Source: JANXXV01 sp038230275
GTDB lineage: Bacteria > Acidobacteriota > Terriglobia > Bryobacterales > Bryobacteraceae
Direction of reading: 5' to 3'
Assembly (NCBI GenBank): GCA_038230275.1
Contig: JBBRNO010000027.1
Coordinates: 1 to 57,318 of the forward strand
DNA: 57,318 nt
In this document: positions 49,526-57,318 of the stretch, one piece after another
How positions within the stretch are numbered: position 1 is the stretch's first letter
Layout of the letters: every line of letters starts with the position of its first letter
Notes under the pieces: generated by a model
Databases searched by the model: none
What the model saw: only the letters and a program-made list of their open reading frames with translations
What the model was told of the DNA's origin: nothing
Made by a program: the position numbers and the translations under genes

Positions 49526-51400
49526 TCACGGTAAGGCGAACGCCACAATAGAGTCTCCCAATGGCAGAGAATTCCCGTCGTGCCCGCCGGCGGCGATAAC
49601 CACATACTGCTTCCCGCTAGCTGCCCGAAGCGTCATCGGCGTCGCACGCGCGCTGGTCGGCAACTCCCCCGCCCATAACTCTTTGCCCGTCTCCAAATCG
49701 AACGCCCGCAGATGCGCATCGAAAGTCGCCGCAATGAAGGCCAGCCCTCCGCCGGTCACTATCGGCCCACCCAGCGAAATCGATCCCCACTGCCGCGCCT
49801 CCGGGTTCGATGTCAGCCACGGAAAGTAACCGAGCGGCGTTTCCCAACGCACTTCGCCCGTACGAACGTCGATCGCCACCAGCGTTCCCCACGGCGGTGT
49901 ATTACAAGGGACGCGTCCCGGGCCCAGCAGAAATTCACGATGCATCCAATACGGCGTGCCCCGCTGTTCCGAATACTCGCCCTCAGGATAGGCTTCTCTC
50001 CGCTGCTTCACTTCATCGCGCGGAATCAAATGCACCACGGCCGGCAGCCGGTTCGTCGGGATGATCAGGAGCCCACGCTCCGGATCGAAGGCCGCGCCGC
50101 CCCAAGCCATGCCTCCTACGTTACCCGGAAAGACTAACGAACCCTTAACGCTGGGCGGAGTGAACATGCCATTGGATCGCAGTTGCCCCATTCGATCCTC
50201 GCAATATTTGCGGCCGGCTTCCGTCATCCCCCAGGCGTCTTTCGCGGTAAGCTTCTGCGGCACAAGAGCCTTTGGCATGGATGGAAACGGCTGCGTGGCA
50301 GACGCCTTCTCACCCGGCACATCGCTCGCCGGAACCGGCCGTTCCTCCACCGGAAATAACGGCTTCCCCGTCTCCCGATGCAATAGAAACAGATGTCCGG
50401 TTTTCGATCCTACAGCCACCGCCGGAATCTCCAAACCATTTTGGCGCACCGTATAAAGCGTGGGTTGCGAGGCGACGTCGTAATCCCACAAATCGTGGTG
50501 CACTGTCTGAAAATGCCAAACCAACTTCCCTGTATCACCACGCACGGCCACCACCGAATTGGCGTAGCGATTGTCTCCCGGCCGCTCGCCTCCATAGTAG
50601 TCGGGGCTCGCGCTGCCTGTCGGAATGAAGACCAGATTCCGCTCCTCGTCAACAGAGATAATCGACCATGCATTCCCGGCCCCGGTCTTTACGCCCTTCG
50701 ACGGCACAATCGGATCCCACGTCCAGCGCAACGCGCCGCTTCTGGCATCGAACGCCCGCACCTCGCCGCTGGCTGCTTCGGCGCGATTGTTATCCGCAAT
50801 CGCAGACCCCACAACCACCAGATTGCCGATCACCGCAGGCGGGGAAGTGGTCTCATATTCCGGCATTGTCTCCGGCGCATGTTTCAGCCCAACGCGTAAA
50901 TCGATCTGGCCATTCTTGCCGAAGTCGGCGCACGGTTTGCCCGTAGCCGCATCCAAAGCGATCAGCCGCGCATCGATCGGCGTCACGAAAATCCGCCGCT
51001 GCTTGGACTCCTTGTCATACCAGGTGGCTGCGCCCCGGTTGGCGAAATCGCCGTAACCCGCATCCCGGTCCACCTTCGCATCAAAGCTCCAGCGTTCCTT
51101 CCCACTCTCCGCATCCAGCGCCGCTACCCGCCCCACGGGCGTAGTGATATAGAGGGTGCCGTCGACAAACAGCGGCGTTGTTTCCAGCGCTGTCGCCCGC
51201 CCTGTCTTCGGCCGGTAAAGATCTCCGGTGTGATAAGTCCATGCCGTCTTCAATCCGGTAACGTTTTTGCGATTGATATCGGATAGCGGCGAATATTTGG
51301 CGCCGCCCGGGTCGCCCCCGTACGATGCCCACTCTCGCTGCTGCTGGCCGAAGCCTAGCCCAACACTCAAGACCAGAGCGGAGAACCGTTTCAATCCCAT
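49526..51400 (-). CDS. PQQ-dependent dehydrogenase (membrane glucose/alcohol type)
   Basis: A 624-residue quinoprotein with a signal peptide (LKRFSALVLSVGLGFG). The eight-bladed propeller is seen from repeats AVRWETPLG, GKLVWHFQTVHHDLWDYD, GALRWTWDP. Family blocks: ASYGGDPGGAKYSPL, TRLIALDAATGKPCADFG, FTPPSVKGSLVFPGNVGGMAWGGAAFDPERG. The style is nearest to soluble/membrane glucose dehydrogenase. It ends 6 bases before purC, so they may be cotranscribed. Confidence 0.92.
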   Translation of the reverse strand: MGLKRFSALVLSVGLGFGQQQREWASYGGDPGGAKYSPLSDINRKNVTGLKTAWTYHTGDLYRPKTGRATALETTPLFVDGTLYITTPVGRVAALDAESGKERWSFDAKVDRDAGYGDFANRGAATWYDKESKQRRIFVTPIDARLIALDAATGKPCADFGKNGQIDLRVGLKHAPETMPEYETTSPPAVIGNLVVVGSAIADNNRAEAASGEVRAFDARSGALRWTWDPIVPSKGVKTGAGNAWSIISVDEERNLVFIPTGSASPDYYGGERPGDNRYANSVVAVRGDTGKLVWHFQTVHHDLWDYDVASQPTLYTVRQNGLEIPAVAVGSKTGHLFLLHRETGKPLFPVEERPVPASDVPGEKASATQPFPSMPKALVPQKLTAKDAWGMTEAGRKYCEDRMGQLRSNGMFTPPSVKGSLVFPGNVGGMAWGGAAFDPERGLLIIPTNRLPAVVHLIPRDEVKQRREAYPEGEYSEQRGTPYWMHREFLLGPGRVPCNTPPWGTLVAIDVRTGEVRWETPLGYFPWLTSNPEARQWGSISLGGPIVTGGGLAFIAATFDAHLRAFDLETGKELWAGELPTSARATPMTLRAASGKQYVVIAAGGHDGNSLPLGDSIVAFALP

Positions 51401-51529
51401 GGCCGAAATTCTACCAAGTTCAAAGGTAAATACTACTTAATCTTTACCACCGCCTACTCCCGGATTGCTGCAAACAATGGGAGTGATCTCTGGCACGCCC
51501 CGTGCAAAGGATAGTGCGGAGGCTAACTC

Positions 51530-51754
51530 ATGAATAAAGATCAAATCGAAGGCAAGTGGAAACAACTGCAAGGCACGGTCAAGGAAAAATGGGGCAAGCT
51601 GACCGACGATGACCTAACCGTCATCGGTGGCAAGAAAGATGTCCTGGTCGGCAAGATCCAGGAACGCTACGGAAGCACCAAGGAAGAGGCCCAAAAAGAG
51701 GCCGACGAATTTCACGACAGACATTTCCCTGCAGAGACCACCGGCGTCCTGTAG
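51530..51754 (+). CDS. CsbD-family stress protein
   Basis: A 74-residue small acidic protein with the CsbD pattern IEGKWKQLQGTVKEKWGKLTDDDL and LVGKIQERYGSTKEEAQKEADEFHDRHF. Members are induced by general stress. A GGAGG ribosome-binding site precedes the ATG by eight bases and a clear terminator follows at 51855, so it is a monocistronic unit. Confidence 0.93.
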   Translation: MNKDQIEGKWKQLQGTVKEKWGKLTDDDLTVIGGKKDVLVGKIQERYGSTKEEAQKEADEFHDRHFPAETTGVL

Positions 51755-51854
51755 GCAAAACGAGCCCCCTCCACGGGTCGCGGCGGAAACGCAGTCTGGC
51801 TCAAAAGCAAAACGTCAGGCGCGAATCTGCCGCGAAATAGTCCCCTTACCTAAC

Positions 51855-51895
51855 AAGAGCTGACCCTCCAACGGTCGGCTCTTTCTTTATCTTTC
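51855..51895 (+). terminator. Intrinsic terminator after the csbD-like gene
   Basis: Arms AAGAGCTGACC (51855-51865) and GGTCGGCTCTT (51873-51883) pair over 11 positions, one as G-U, with a 7-base loop. The T-rich run CTTTCTTTATCTTTC follows. This is a textbook rho-independent terminator. Confidence 0.85.
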
Positions 51896-51931
51896 ATTTG
51901 ATCAGGCAGCTCATGGGTATACTGAATTCGA

Positions 51932-53341
51932 GTGAAACTTTCGATCCTGGTGCCTGTTTATAATGAGCGAGCTGTCGTGGAGCGCAGCCTCTCGCAGGTG
52001 CTTGCAGCGCCTCTACCGGAAGATATGGAACGGGAAATCATCCTGGTGGATGATTGCTCCACCGATGGAACTTCTGAAATTTTAGAACGGTTCGCCGCCA
52101 ACGAACCCTCTGTCCGCCTCTTCCGCCATCCCGTCAACAAAGGGAAAGGCGCGGCGGTGCGCACTGCAATCCAGCAGGCCACCGGCGATTTCTGCCTGGT
52201 GCAGGATGCCGATTTAGAGTACGATCCCTCGGAATATCCGCGCCTGTTGCAACCCCTTCTCGATGGTCATGCGGATGCGGTTTTCGGCTCACGCTACCTC
52301 GCCGGCGCACAGACTCGCGTCCTTCCCTTTTGGCACTCGATGATCAACAAATTTCTTACGTTGGTCTCAAACATGTTTTCCAATCTGAAAGTCACGGACA
52401 TGGAGACCTGCTACAAAGTATTCCGCACCGATCTGCTGAAAAGCATTCCCATCCGCTCAAACCGCTTCGGCTTTGAACCGGAAATCACCATGAAATGCAG
52501 CAAGCGCAAGCTGCGCATCTATGAGGTGCCCATCAGTTACCACGGCCGCACCTACGAAGAGGGAAAGAAGATCGGCTGGAAAGATGGAGTGAAAGTGTTC
52601 GGTGTCATCCTGCGCTTCTGGATCATCGACGATCTCTATGTCGAACCCTACGGCCGCGGTTCGCTCAACAATCTCACCGGAACCCCCGGCTACATCAGTT
52701 GGATGACCGGCATCCTGCGGCCCTACTTAAAAGACACGGTGCTCGAGGTGGGCGCAGGGCTTGGGAATGTGGCTGGCCGTCTTATGGGCAAACGGTTAAA
52801 ATACGTCGCCTGCGAACGCGATCCCTTCTATCTGCACAGCCTTCGCAACCGGTTCTTGCGTACGCCGAATGTGTCCGTGATGTCTCTGGACACAGACGAT
52901 CCGCAAGCCGTCGAAGCGCTGGCGCATTCCACGGAGAGCGTTCTCTGTATCAACGTACTGGAGTATTCGAGCGACCCGGCGCAGACGTTGACCGGGCTGC
53001 GCAATACGCTGCTGCCTGGCGGAGTGATGCTGATTCTGGTGCCGCAGGGAAAAGCACTTTTCTGCAGCGTGGACGAAGCCTTGGGCCACAAGCGCCGCTT
53101 CGATCTAAGCGAACTCCATGCCATGCTGGCCAACTCCGGACTGGCGCCCATGAATGTCCATCAATTGAACAAGGTCGGCCGGCCCGCCTGGTGGTTCTAT
53201 GGCAAAGTGCTGGGCCGCAGGCGAATCAGTAAGGTTACGTTGAAGGCGTTTGACAAAACGGTCTGGCTTTGGAAGCACATCGAAGGCATCTTCCCTTGGG
53301 GAGGCCTCTCCCTGATTGTAGTTGCCCGCCGCGTGGATTAA
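51932..53341 (+). CDS. Fusion of a family-2 glycosyltransferase and a SAM methyltransferase
   Basis: A 469-residue protein starting at GTG 51932. Residues 1-235 are a GT2 of the dolichol-phosphate-mannose-synthase type: LSILVPVYNERAVVERSL, ILVDDCSTDGTSEIL, NKGKGAAVRTAI, VQDADLEYDPSEYPRLL (DxD), DMETCYKVFRTDLL. Residues 255-400 are a class I methyltransferase: TVLEVGAGLGNVAGRL (motif I), KYVACERDP, CINVLEYSSDPAQTL, LLPGGVMLILVP. Fused in one chain, it could both transfer a sugar to a lipid carrier and methylate a partner. Such fusion is not typical of GT2. Confidence 0.88.
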   Translation: MKLSILVPVYNERAVVERSLSQVLAAPLPEDMEREIILVDDCSTDGTSEILERFAANEPSVRLFRHPVNKGKGAAVRTAIQQATGDFCLVQDADLEYDPSEYPRLLQPLLDGHADAVFGSRYLAGAQTRVLPFWHSMINKFLTLVSNMFSNLKVTDMETCYKVFRTDLLKSIPIRSNRFGFEPEITMKCSKRKLRIYEVPISYHGRTYEEGKKIGWKDGVKVFGVILRFWIIDDLYVEPYGRGSLNNLTGTPGYISWMTGILRPYLKDTVLEVGAGLGNVAGRLMGKRLKYVACERDPFYLHSLRNRFLRTPNVSVMSLDTDDPQAVEALAHSTESVLCINVLEYSSDPAQTLTGLRNTLLPGGVMLILVPQGKALFCSVDEALGHKRRFDLSELHAMLANSGLAPMNVHQLNKVGRPAWWFYGKVLGRRRISKVTLKAFDKTVWLWKHIEGIFPWGGLSLIVVARRVD

Positions 53342-53374
53342 CCTGTCGCGAACTGGCGGGTCTGTCCGAAGAGC

Positions 53375-53610
53375 CACGAAGCGCGCCAGTTGCGGGAGCG
53401 GCATTGGACGCCACCAGGCGTGCAGCTTCCCGCTCTGCCGGTGGACCAAGAAACGGTCGCGGCGATCATTCGCGTCCCAGGCGGCAACTTCCGATTGCTG
53501 AACCGTCTCCTCACTCAGATCGAACAAATCCTCGAAGTTAACGTGCTGCGATAGGTGACCAAAGCTGTTGTTGAGGCGGCGCGGAAGCGTCTCGTGATCG
53601 GACAGGCTTA
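53375..53610 (+). pseudogene. C-terminal remnant of a transposition AAA ATPase
   Basis: In one frame the text reads HEARQLRERHWTPPGVQ, ETVAAIIRVPGGNFRLL, NRLLTQIEQILEVNVLR, then a TAG stop, and VTKAVVEAARKRLVIGQA before a TAG at 53608. This matches the C-terminus of TniB/IS-type transposition ATPases. The Walker motifs and N-terminus are missing, and one in-frame stop interrupts it. It begins right after the GT2 fusion gene. Confidence 0.75.
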
Positions 53611-53665
53611 GAAAACTCTACGCTGTGCCGTTGATCCGGTGCTTGGCCCAAGCCCTCTAAACAGT

Positions 53666-54115
53666 TCAACTGGCCCATTCCTCCTCCAAGCCTGAACGCA
53701 GTTCCCGCAGAACCCGAGATGCAAGCTCCAGCTCGGAAAGGCTCGCGCGGGATGCTACTTTGTTGGCCCACGATTCTTGACGCCGAGCCAGTTCCTTTAC
53801 GGCTTTTCGTCCATGCTGGGTGAGACATACCAATTTGGCCCGCTGATGATCCGGGTTGGGAACGTATTCTACAAGGCCTTCCAGTTCCAGCACGTTCGCC
53901 AGCCGTTGCACGTTCTGCCTCGCCAAGCCCATCTTGCGCGCGATCTGCGCGACCGAATGCGATTGGCCTTCAATAGCGCCTAAAACCTGCCAGCGTGAAC
54001 TCGTCAAACCGAGCGGCTTGCTCAGGTTGTCAGCTGCGGCCAGCAACCTCCCGTTGAATCGAAAGGTCTCTAAGACCAGCTCAGTGAACGCTTTCCCGTC
54101 TTTGGTGTGCGGCAT
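53666..54115 (-). CDS. MarR-family transcriptional regulator
   Basis: A 149-residue protein starting MPHTKDGKAF. Winged-helix region: LGLTSSRWQVLGAIEGQ, SVAQIARKMGLARQNVQRLANVLELEGLVEYVPNPDHQRAKLVCLTQHG. A C-terminal helix for dimerisation (LELASRVLRELRSGLEEE) follows. It lies 37 bases after the monooxygenase gene and likely binds the repeated site at 54570-54603 to control both. The longer frame to 54283 is rejected as it overlaps the upstream gene. Confidence 0.9.
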   Translation of the reverse strand: MPHTKDGKAFTELVLETFRFNGRLLAAADNLSKPLGLTSSRWQVLGAIEGQSHSVAQIARKMGLARQNVQRLANVLELEGLVEYVPNPDHQRAKLVCLTQHGRKAVKELARRQESWANKVASRASLSELELASRVLRELRSGLEEEWAS

Positions 54116-54152
54116 GGCAAATCCCCGATTCGCAACAGGTAAACACGGTTCT

Positions 54153-54524
54153 CTACGGGCCGACGCAGAGATTGGGAACGGAGAGACGCGTAAACAGATG
54201 CGGTGAGGCGACCACGGAGGAAGGATACTGATCCAGCGCTGCCTTGAACTCCGGATGATTGAAAGCCGCTCTGAAATGAGCAACGGATTCCCATACGGCG
54301 TAGTTCATCAATACCGTGCTACCGGCGATCCCTCGATGCAACTGGGTAGAAATGAAACCCGGTTGCCGCTTCATCCAGGTTGCGTCGTTTGTCCATGCTT
54401 CCAGAAGCGCAGGAATATCCGCCTCGGCAACCTGGAAAATGTTTACCAGTACGACGGGAGCCTGATCGGCTTGAAGCTGATGGAAGATGGGGACTTCTGC
54501 GTCCAGTGGACGAAGTTGAAGCAA
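54153..54524 (-). CDS. Antibiotic biosynthesis monooxygenase (ABM) domain protein
   Basis: A 123-residue protein. Start TTG 54524 has GAGGAGG five bases upstream and is preferred over TTG 54560. ABM-like features: VVLVNIFQVAEADIPALLEAW, KRQPGFISTQLHRGIAG, LMNYAVWESVAHFRAAFNHPEF. ABM proteins in this size range oxidise quinone-like or aromatic compounds or act as heme-degrading proteins. It is first in a two-gene operon with the MarR regulator. Confidence 0.85.
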   Translation of the reverse strand: MLQLRPLDAEVPIFHQLQADQAPVVLVNIFQVAEADIPALLEAWTNDATWMKRQPGFISTQLHRGIAGSTVLMNYAVWESVAHFRAAFNHPEFKAALDQYPSSVVASPHLFTRLSVPNLCVGP

Positions 54525-54569
54525 ATTGACCTCCTCGAGACAATCTTTGCCCTTGGGCAAGGATAATAC

Positions 54570-54603
54570 GACACTATGATGTCAGCATGACACTATGATG
54601 TCA
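54570..54603. promoter_or_regulatory. Two direct repeats GACACTATGATGTCA, probable MarR operator
   Basis: The copies at 54570-54584 and 54589-54603 are identical and 19 bases apart centre to centre. Each is itself a near palindrome (GACA...TGTC), as MarR dimers prefer. They lie 46 bases upstream of the ABM start; the minus strand reads TTGACA at 54604-54599, a possible -35. Confidence 0.75.
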
Positions 54604-54665
54604 AGTAGACTGTATCGAGAAGCATCCCGGATTATCGAGCGAGGAAAGTCGTGTAGCAGAAGGCG

Positions 54666-55952
54666 CTATATGTCGCGCATTGTGGTGGCACCAGCGAGTT
54701 CCGCACAGACGGCCCGGCGCAAGAACTTGTCCGCGTGGAAGACACGGATTTCCGCCATGTTCCCCGGGTCAAACCGCAGAGTAACCGTTTCCCCAACGTA
54801 TGCCGCCAGCGTTGTCGAAATGTATCGAAGGCTCTGCAAGTGAATCCCATCTACACGCACCTGTCGCGGCTTGGCCACTTGAATCAGCAGCAAGTCAAGT
54901 TGCTCCAGCGAGTCTGGCATTCGAGGCAGGAAGCCGTTTGTTTCTCAGTGATCGACAGGCGGTGTCTTCGTTTCGGAACATTCGCGGCGGTGGTACACGT
55001 CCAACAGGAAGGTGCGGAACAGGGCATCGAATTCCACCAACTTGAGCCTTGGCTTTCCGCGAACTCCTGCGCCACGCGGGACGTAGCCGTCCAACTCGCA
55101 CAAGAACATTTCATTGACGATCGAGAAGAAGCGTTCGATGCGCCCACGGCCTCTGGGTTTGCCGGGGATGGAAAACACCAGCCGGATCTTCAAATCCACG
55201 CTGACCTGCTCAAGATGCCGGGACGTGAAGTCGCTCCCGTTGTCTGTGTAGAGAACATCAGGGATACCACAAACGATCCAGCGCGAATCCTCTTTTCGCC
55301 AAATTGCCCGACGCAACGCCAGCGACTTGTGCAGGGTGGATGGGTCTTCGAAGGATAGAAAATATCCGGCCACAGCTCGGCTGTAATCGTCGATCACGAT
55401 GCTGAGCCAAGGCTTGGCGGCCTCGCCATCGGGCCGAAGCAACAGAATGTCGAGTGGCGTGTGGTCGGCCTGCCAGATTGCATTCGGGCCGGTTGCCTCT
55501 CGGCGATGAACCAATTCAAACGTGTTGCTGTACGCCTTGGTGCCCTCATGGGCCAGCGTGACAGGGTCGGCGGGCAAGCCCGAGACGATACGATAAACCA
55601 CCCAATAGCTCGGAGGTTCCTCGCCAAGGTTTTGAGCCAAGTGCCGGGCTTGGCGGCAGATCGTTGCAATCGGGAGCGGCGGCTTATGTAATGCGATGCC
55701 TTCGATGGCTTCCTTGAGCTTGACCGAAACCGCCCGGTGCTCACCGGTATCTGTTCGCTTCTTCCGAGCCAGAACGGTCAACCCGAACTTTTAATACAGC
55801 GCTAGCCAACGTTGAGCGGTTCGGAACGGAATCCCCGCCGCCGCCGCAACCAGCTTCAGCGGACGGTGGTCCTCAAGGTGGGGTTGAAGCAGACGAAATC
55901 GCGCAAGGGCGAATTGTCGAGCCTCTTCCGTGAGTCCCGCCAATTGGTCCAT
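54666..55952 (-). pseudogene. Mu/Tn402-like DDE transposase gene with two internal stops
   Basis: In one frame from ATG 55952 a 428-codon sequence is open except for TAA at 55791-55793 (codon 54) and TGA at 54945-54947 (codon 336, where tryptophan is expected). Features: an N-terminal helix-turn-helix (VAAAAGIPFRTAQRWLALY), the DDE core (AIWQADHTPLDIL, VLYTDNGSDFTS, RGRIERFFSIV), and the Mu C-terminal domain (NGFLPRMPDSLEQLDLLL, LAAYVGETVTLRFDP). It ends in a TAG with the usual 3' extension missing. It is inactivated by point changes and not by a frameshift. Confidence 0.88.
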
Positions 55953-56013
55953 AGTGAAAGAGTACGCCAAATAGCGCGCAAAGTTCTACGCCAGATAATT
56001 TGCAAAGTGACAG
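55953..56013 (-). mobile_element. Left-end leader of the transposase element
   Basis: The 61 bases upstream of the transposase ATG read, from the outer end, CTGTCACTTT, then an internal AACTTTGCGCGC and TATTTGGCGTACTCTTT. These resemble transposon-end repeats recognised by transposase. The outer boundary is near 56013. Confidence 0.65.
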
Positions 56014-56041
56014 ATACCGACAGTACCCTACCGGTCCGTAC

Positions 56042-56071
56042 TATGTATCATAACGTCCTTTATGATGCATA
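56042..56071. repeat. Hairpin TATGTATCATAA/TTATGATGCATA
   Basis: Two 12-base arms (56042-56053 and 56060-56071), 11 of 12 paired, separated by six bases. It lies in the 87-base gap between the two head-to-head element ends. No T-run, and its role is unknown. Confidence 0.5.
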
Positions 56072-56100
56072 CACAACAGAGGAATCGAGTCAAGGTTGGA

Positions 56101-56203
56101 CTGTCACTTTCAACATTAAGTTCCATATCGCCGTCAACATTATTTGGCATACTCTTTGGGTATGGACGAGTTGGCCGGGTTCTGGGAAGATGCCCGCAAA
56201 TTG
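56101..56203 (+). mobile_element. Second transposon left end with truncated transposase start
   Basis: On the plus strand CTGTCACTTT starts at 56101, TATTTGGCATACTCTTT lies at 56141-56157, and ATG 56163 opens MDELAGFWEDARKLL, related to MDQLAGLTEEARQFA of the transposase on the other strand. It is cut by the 3' end of the ThuA gene at 56204. Therefore a second, diverged element once sat here, head to head with the first. Confidence 0.75.
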
Positions 56204-56893
56204 CTATTTGCCGCCGCCGGCCCAGACAATCGCGTTGCCAATCAACCGTTGGAAGCTCGGATGCCGGTGGGCATGATGATCGTGACCGAGTTGGATGTAG
56301 ATGACACGCGCTTTGGGATGTAAGCCCAGCCAAGCTATTGGTCCATCGGATGTCGGATTATCGGTACGTAATAGCGTCTCCACCTGCGGCGAGATCCACA
56401 TGCCTTTATAAGTTTCATCGTGGATGATAAAGTCGTCAATCCCCGCCGTCACCGGGTGTTTTTTTACCACGCTGACCTTCACCATCTCATCGTGCTTATA
56501 CGACGAAGCGGGACTATCGCCTTCCGGTTTAAACCGGTATCGGCCGCCAACAACTTCTTCCGTCCACCAGGTCCAGTTCGTGTTGTTTCCGATCGCATGG
56601 TGGAGCACGACGACACCTTTTCCGGCTTCCACGAACGCACGGAGGTTGGCGCGGCGCTTGTCATCGCCGAGATCCGGCATCATGTCGTACAGCACCAAAA
56701 CGTCGTATCGTTTGGTAAAGTCCGTCCGGAACGCGTTCGGATGAGGATCGACGTTCGCCGTAATGCGCGAGTCATCGAACACGGAATAAAACGACGGATC
56801 GTGATCGTGGCCGCCGGTAACAACCAGGGTGCGAACCGGCTCAACCGCTAGCAGTGGAAGAGCGAAAACGACAAGCAGAAGAACGCGAATCAT
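56204..56893 (-). CDS. ThuA-domain protein
   Basis: A 229-residue protein with a signal peptide (MIRVLLLVVFALPLLA). ThuA (class I glutamine amidotransferase-like fold) motifs: RTLVVTGGHDHD, YDVLVLYDMMPD, AFVEAGKGVVVLHHAIGN, WTEEVVGGRYRF, DFIIHDETYKGMW, and IAWLGLHPKARVIYIQLGHD. In known trehalose-type operons ThuA accompanies ThuB oxidoreductases. The ATG overlaps the stop of the upstream Gfo/Idh/MocA-type gene by four bases. Confidence 0.9.
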   Translation of the reverse strand: MIRVLLLVVFALPLLAVEPVRTLVVTGGHDHDPSFYSVFDDSRITANVDPHPNAFRTDFTKRYDVLVLYDMMPDLGDDKRRANLRAFVEAGKGVVVLHHAIGNNTNWTWWTEEVVGGRYRFKPEGDSPASSYKHDEMVKVSVVKKHPVTAGIDDFIIHDETYKGMWISPQVETLLRTDNPTSDGPIAWLGLHPKARVIYIQLGHDHHAHRHPSFQRLIGNAIVWAGGGK

Positions 56894-57318
56894 TTCAACA
56901 AGGCCTTGACATCCCAAGCGGGATTCCAATCTACGCGACGCCGCCCGAAATAGGACAGGTTGCCCATGTGACAAACAGCCGTCACATAGTGCGAGTAGAC
57001 CACATCGGCATTCGGCCGTTTCCGGCTGCGCACGGCATCAATGAAGTTGTCCATGTGTGGACCGTCTGCGTCGAATCCCTTGACTTCAATCACCGGCGCT
57101 CCGGAATCTTTCGGCCGAAATCGATACCCGGAACGGAAAATATTCAGTACCCCCCCGGAGCCATGGAATTCGACATCCACGATGTCACGCGGGCTCGATT
57201 GAGTGGCTTCCGCTGTCAGTGTAACCTTTTGAGGGTATTCGGCAAGAATGCTGATTGTATCTGGAGTGTCTCGATCCTCGGAAAACTCAAAGTTGCCGCC
57301 CAAGGCAACGACAGCCGA
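56890..57318 (-). CDS. Gfo/Idh/MocA-family oxidoreductase, C-terminal part (5' end outside window)
   Basis: The C-terminal 142 codons are visible and the gene runs off the right edge. The segment has the family's beta-sheet pattern (SILAEYPQKVTLTAEA, VEFHGSGGVLNIFRSGYRF) and a conserved ending DNFIDAVRSRKRPNADVVYSHYVTAVCHMGNLSYF. This end is typical of exported oxidoreductases with Tat signals in Planctomycetes/Acidobacteria. It is coupled to the ThuA gene by ATGA overlap. Confidence 0.85.
   Translation of the reverse strand, partial: SAVVALGGNFEFSEDRDTPDTISILAEYPQKVTLTAEATQSSPRDIVDVEFHGSGGVLNIFRSGYRFRPKDSGAPVIEVKGFDADGPHMDNFIDAVRSRKRPNADVVYSHYVTAVCHMGNLSYFGRRRVDWNPAWDVKALLK

Noticed and set aside
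1..57318. tRNA or rRNA genes and riboswitches in the intergenic regions
   Set aside because: I read the intergenic stretches and saw no cloverleaf, conserved rRNA segment or known riboswitch core; a covariance-model search was not possible here.

Overview
The window is a GC-rich, densely coded stretch of bacterial chromosome. The gene mix points to the Acidobacteriota, probably the Solibacter/Bryobacter group: a giant propeller-type hybrid histidine kinase, a remnant of the Acidobacteria-type FtsX permease, many exported hypothetical proteins, BNR/LamG, ThuA and DUF1080 sugar-turnover proteins, and a dispersed palindromic repeat with core GAGCCGCGACYGT. This assignment is inferred from gene content; there is no rRNA in the window. 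I saw no tRNA, rRNA or CRISPR array.

Layout. 1-9000: end of a secreted alpha/beta-hydrolase-like gene, the hybrid kinase, exported proteins, a coiled-coil membrane protein, and an esterase plus ABC-ATPase pair. 9037-11740: a compact plus-strand cluster of a degenerate nucleotidyltransferase, a TIGR04222-type membrane protein with a six-cysteine Ser/Gly tail, a DUF692/MNIO iron oxidase, and an 80-residue partner. This looks like a peptide-modification system acting on a membrane protein tail. 11742-19423: TPR protein, pseudo-receiver, permease remnant, OmpA protein, metallo-beta-lactamase-fold hydrolase, ispG and a NarL-type two-component pair. 19379-20107: an imperfect tandem duplication of two gene 3' ends plus their REP-like hairpin.

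19917-31170 is a long minus-strand run: a BNR/LamG protein, a membrane-anchored GH113-like hydrolase, a ROK kinase, xylulokinase, PriA, a GNAT acetyltransferase, a DUF3108 protein and an acidobacterial exported protein. The upstream half suggests carbohydrate uptake and phosphorylation. 31302-36846: a Gfo/Idh/MocA oxidoreductase with a TIM-barrel isomerase, a DUF3052-like protein, pheA, ubiX and an XRE/S24-like regulator. 37448-39178: a 69-residue secreted peptide with three 16-residue units carrying VIPSCFPCDA, then two membrane proteins of unknown function. 39185-45798: DUF547, a SprT-like protease, a fabH-type synthase, myo-inositol oxygenase, a TIM-barrel isomerase and an M14 peptidase. 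45753-51400 (minus): HDAC-like protein, DUF1080, gph, cvpA, purC and a PQQ dehydrogenase. 51530-53341: csbD-like gene and a glycosyltransferase-methyltransferase fusion.

53342-56203 is transposon debris: an ATPase remnant, a transposase with two internal stops, and two head-to-head element ends. It surrounds a small MarR/monooxygenase operon with a clear repeated operator. The window ends with a ThuA gene coupled to a partial oxidoreductase.

The two loci most worth following are the MNIO cluster (9779-11740) and the repeat peptide (37448-37657). In the peptide, every nucleotide difference between the repeats is synonymous.
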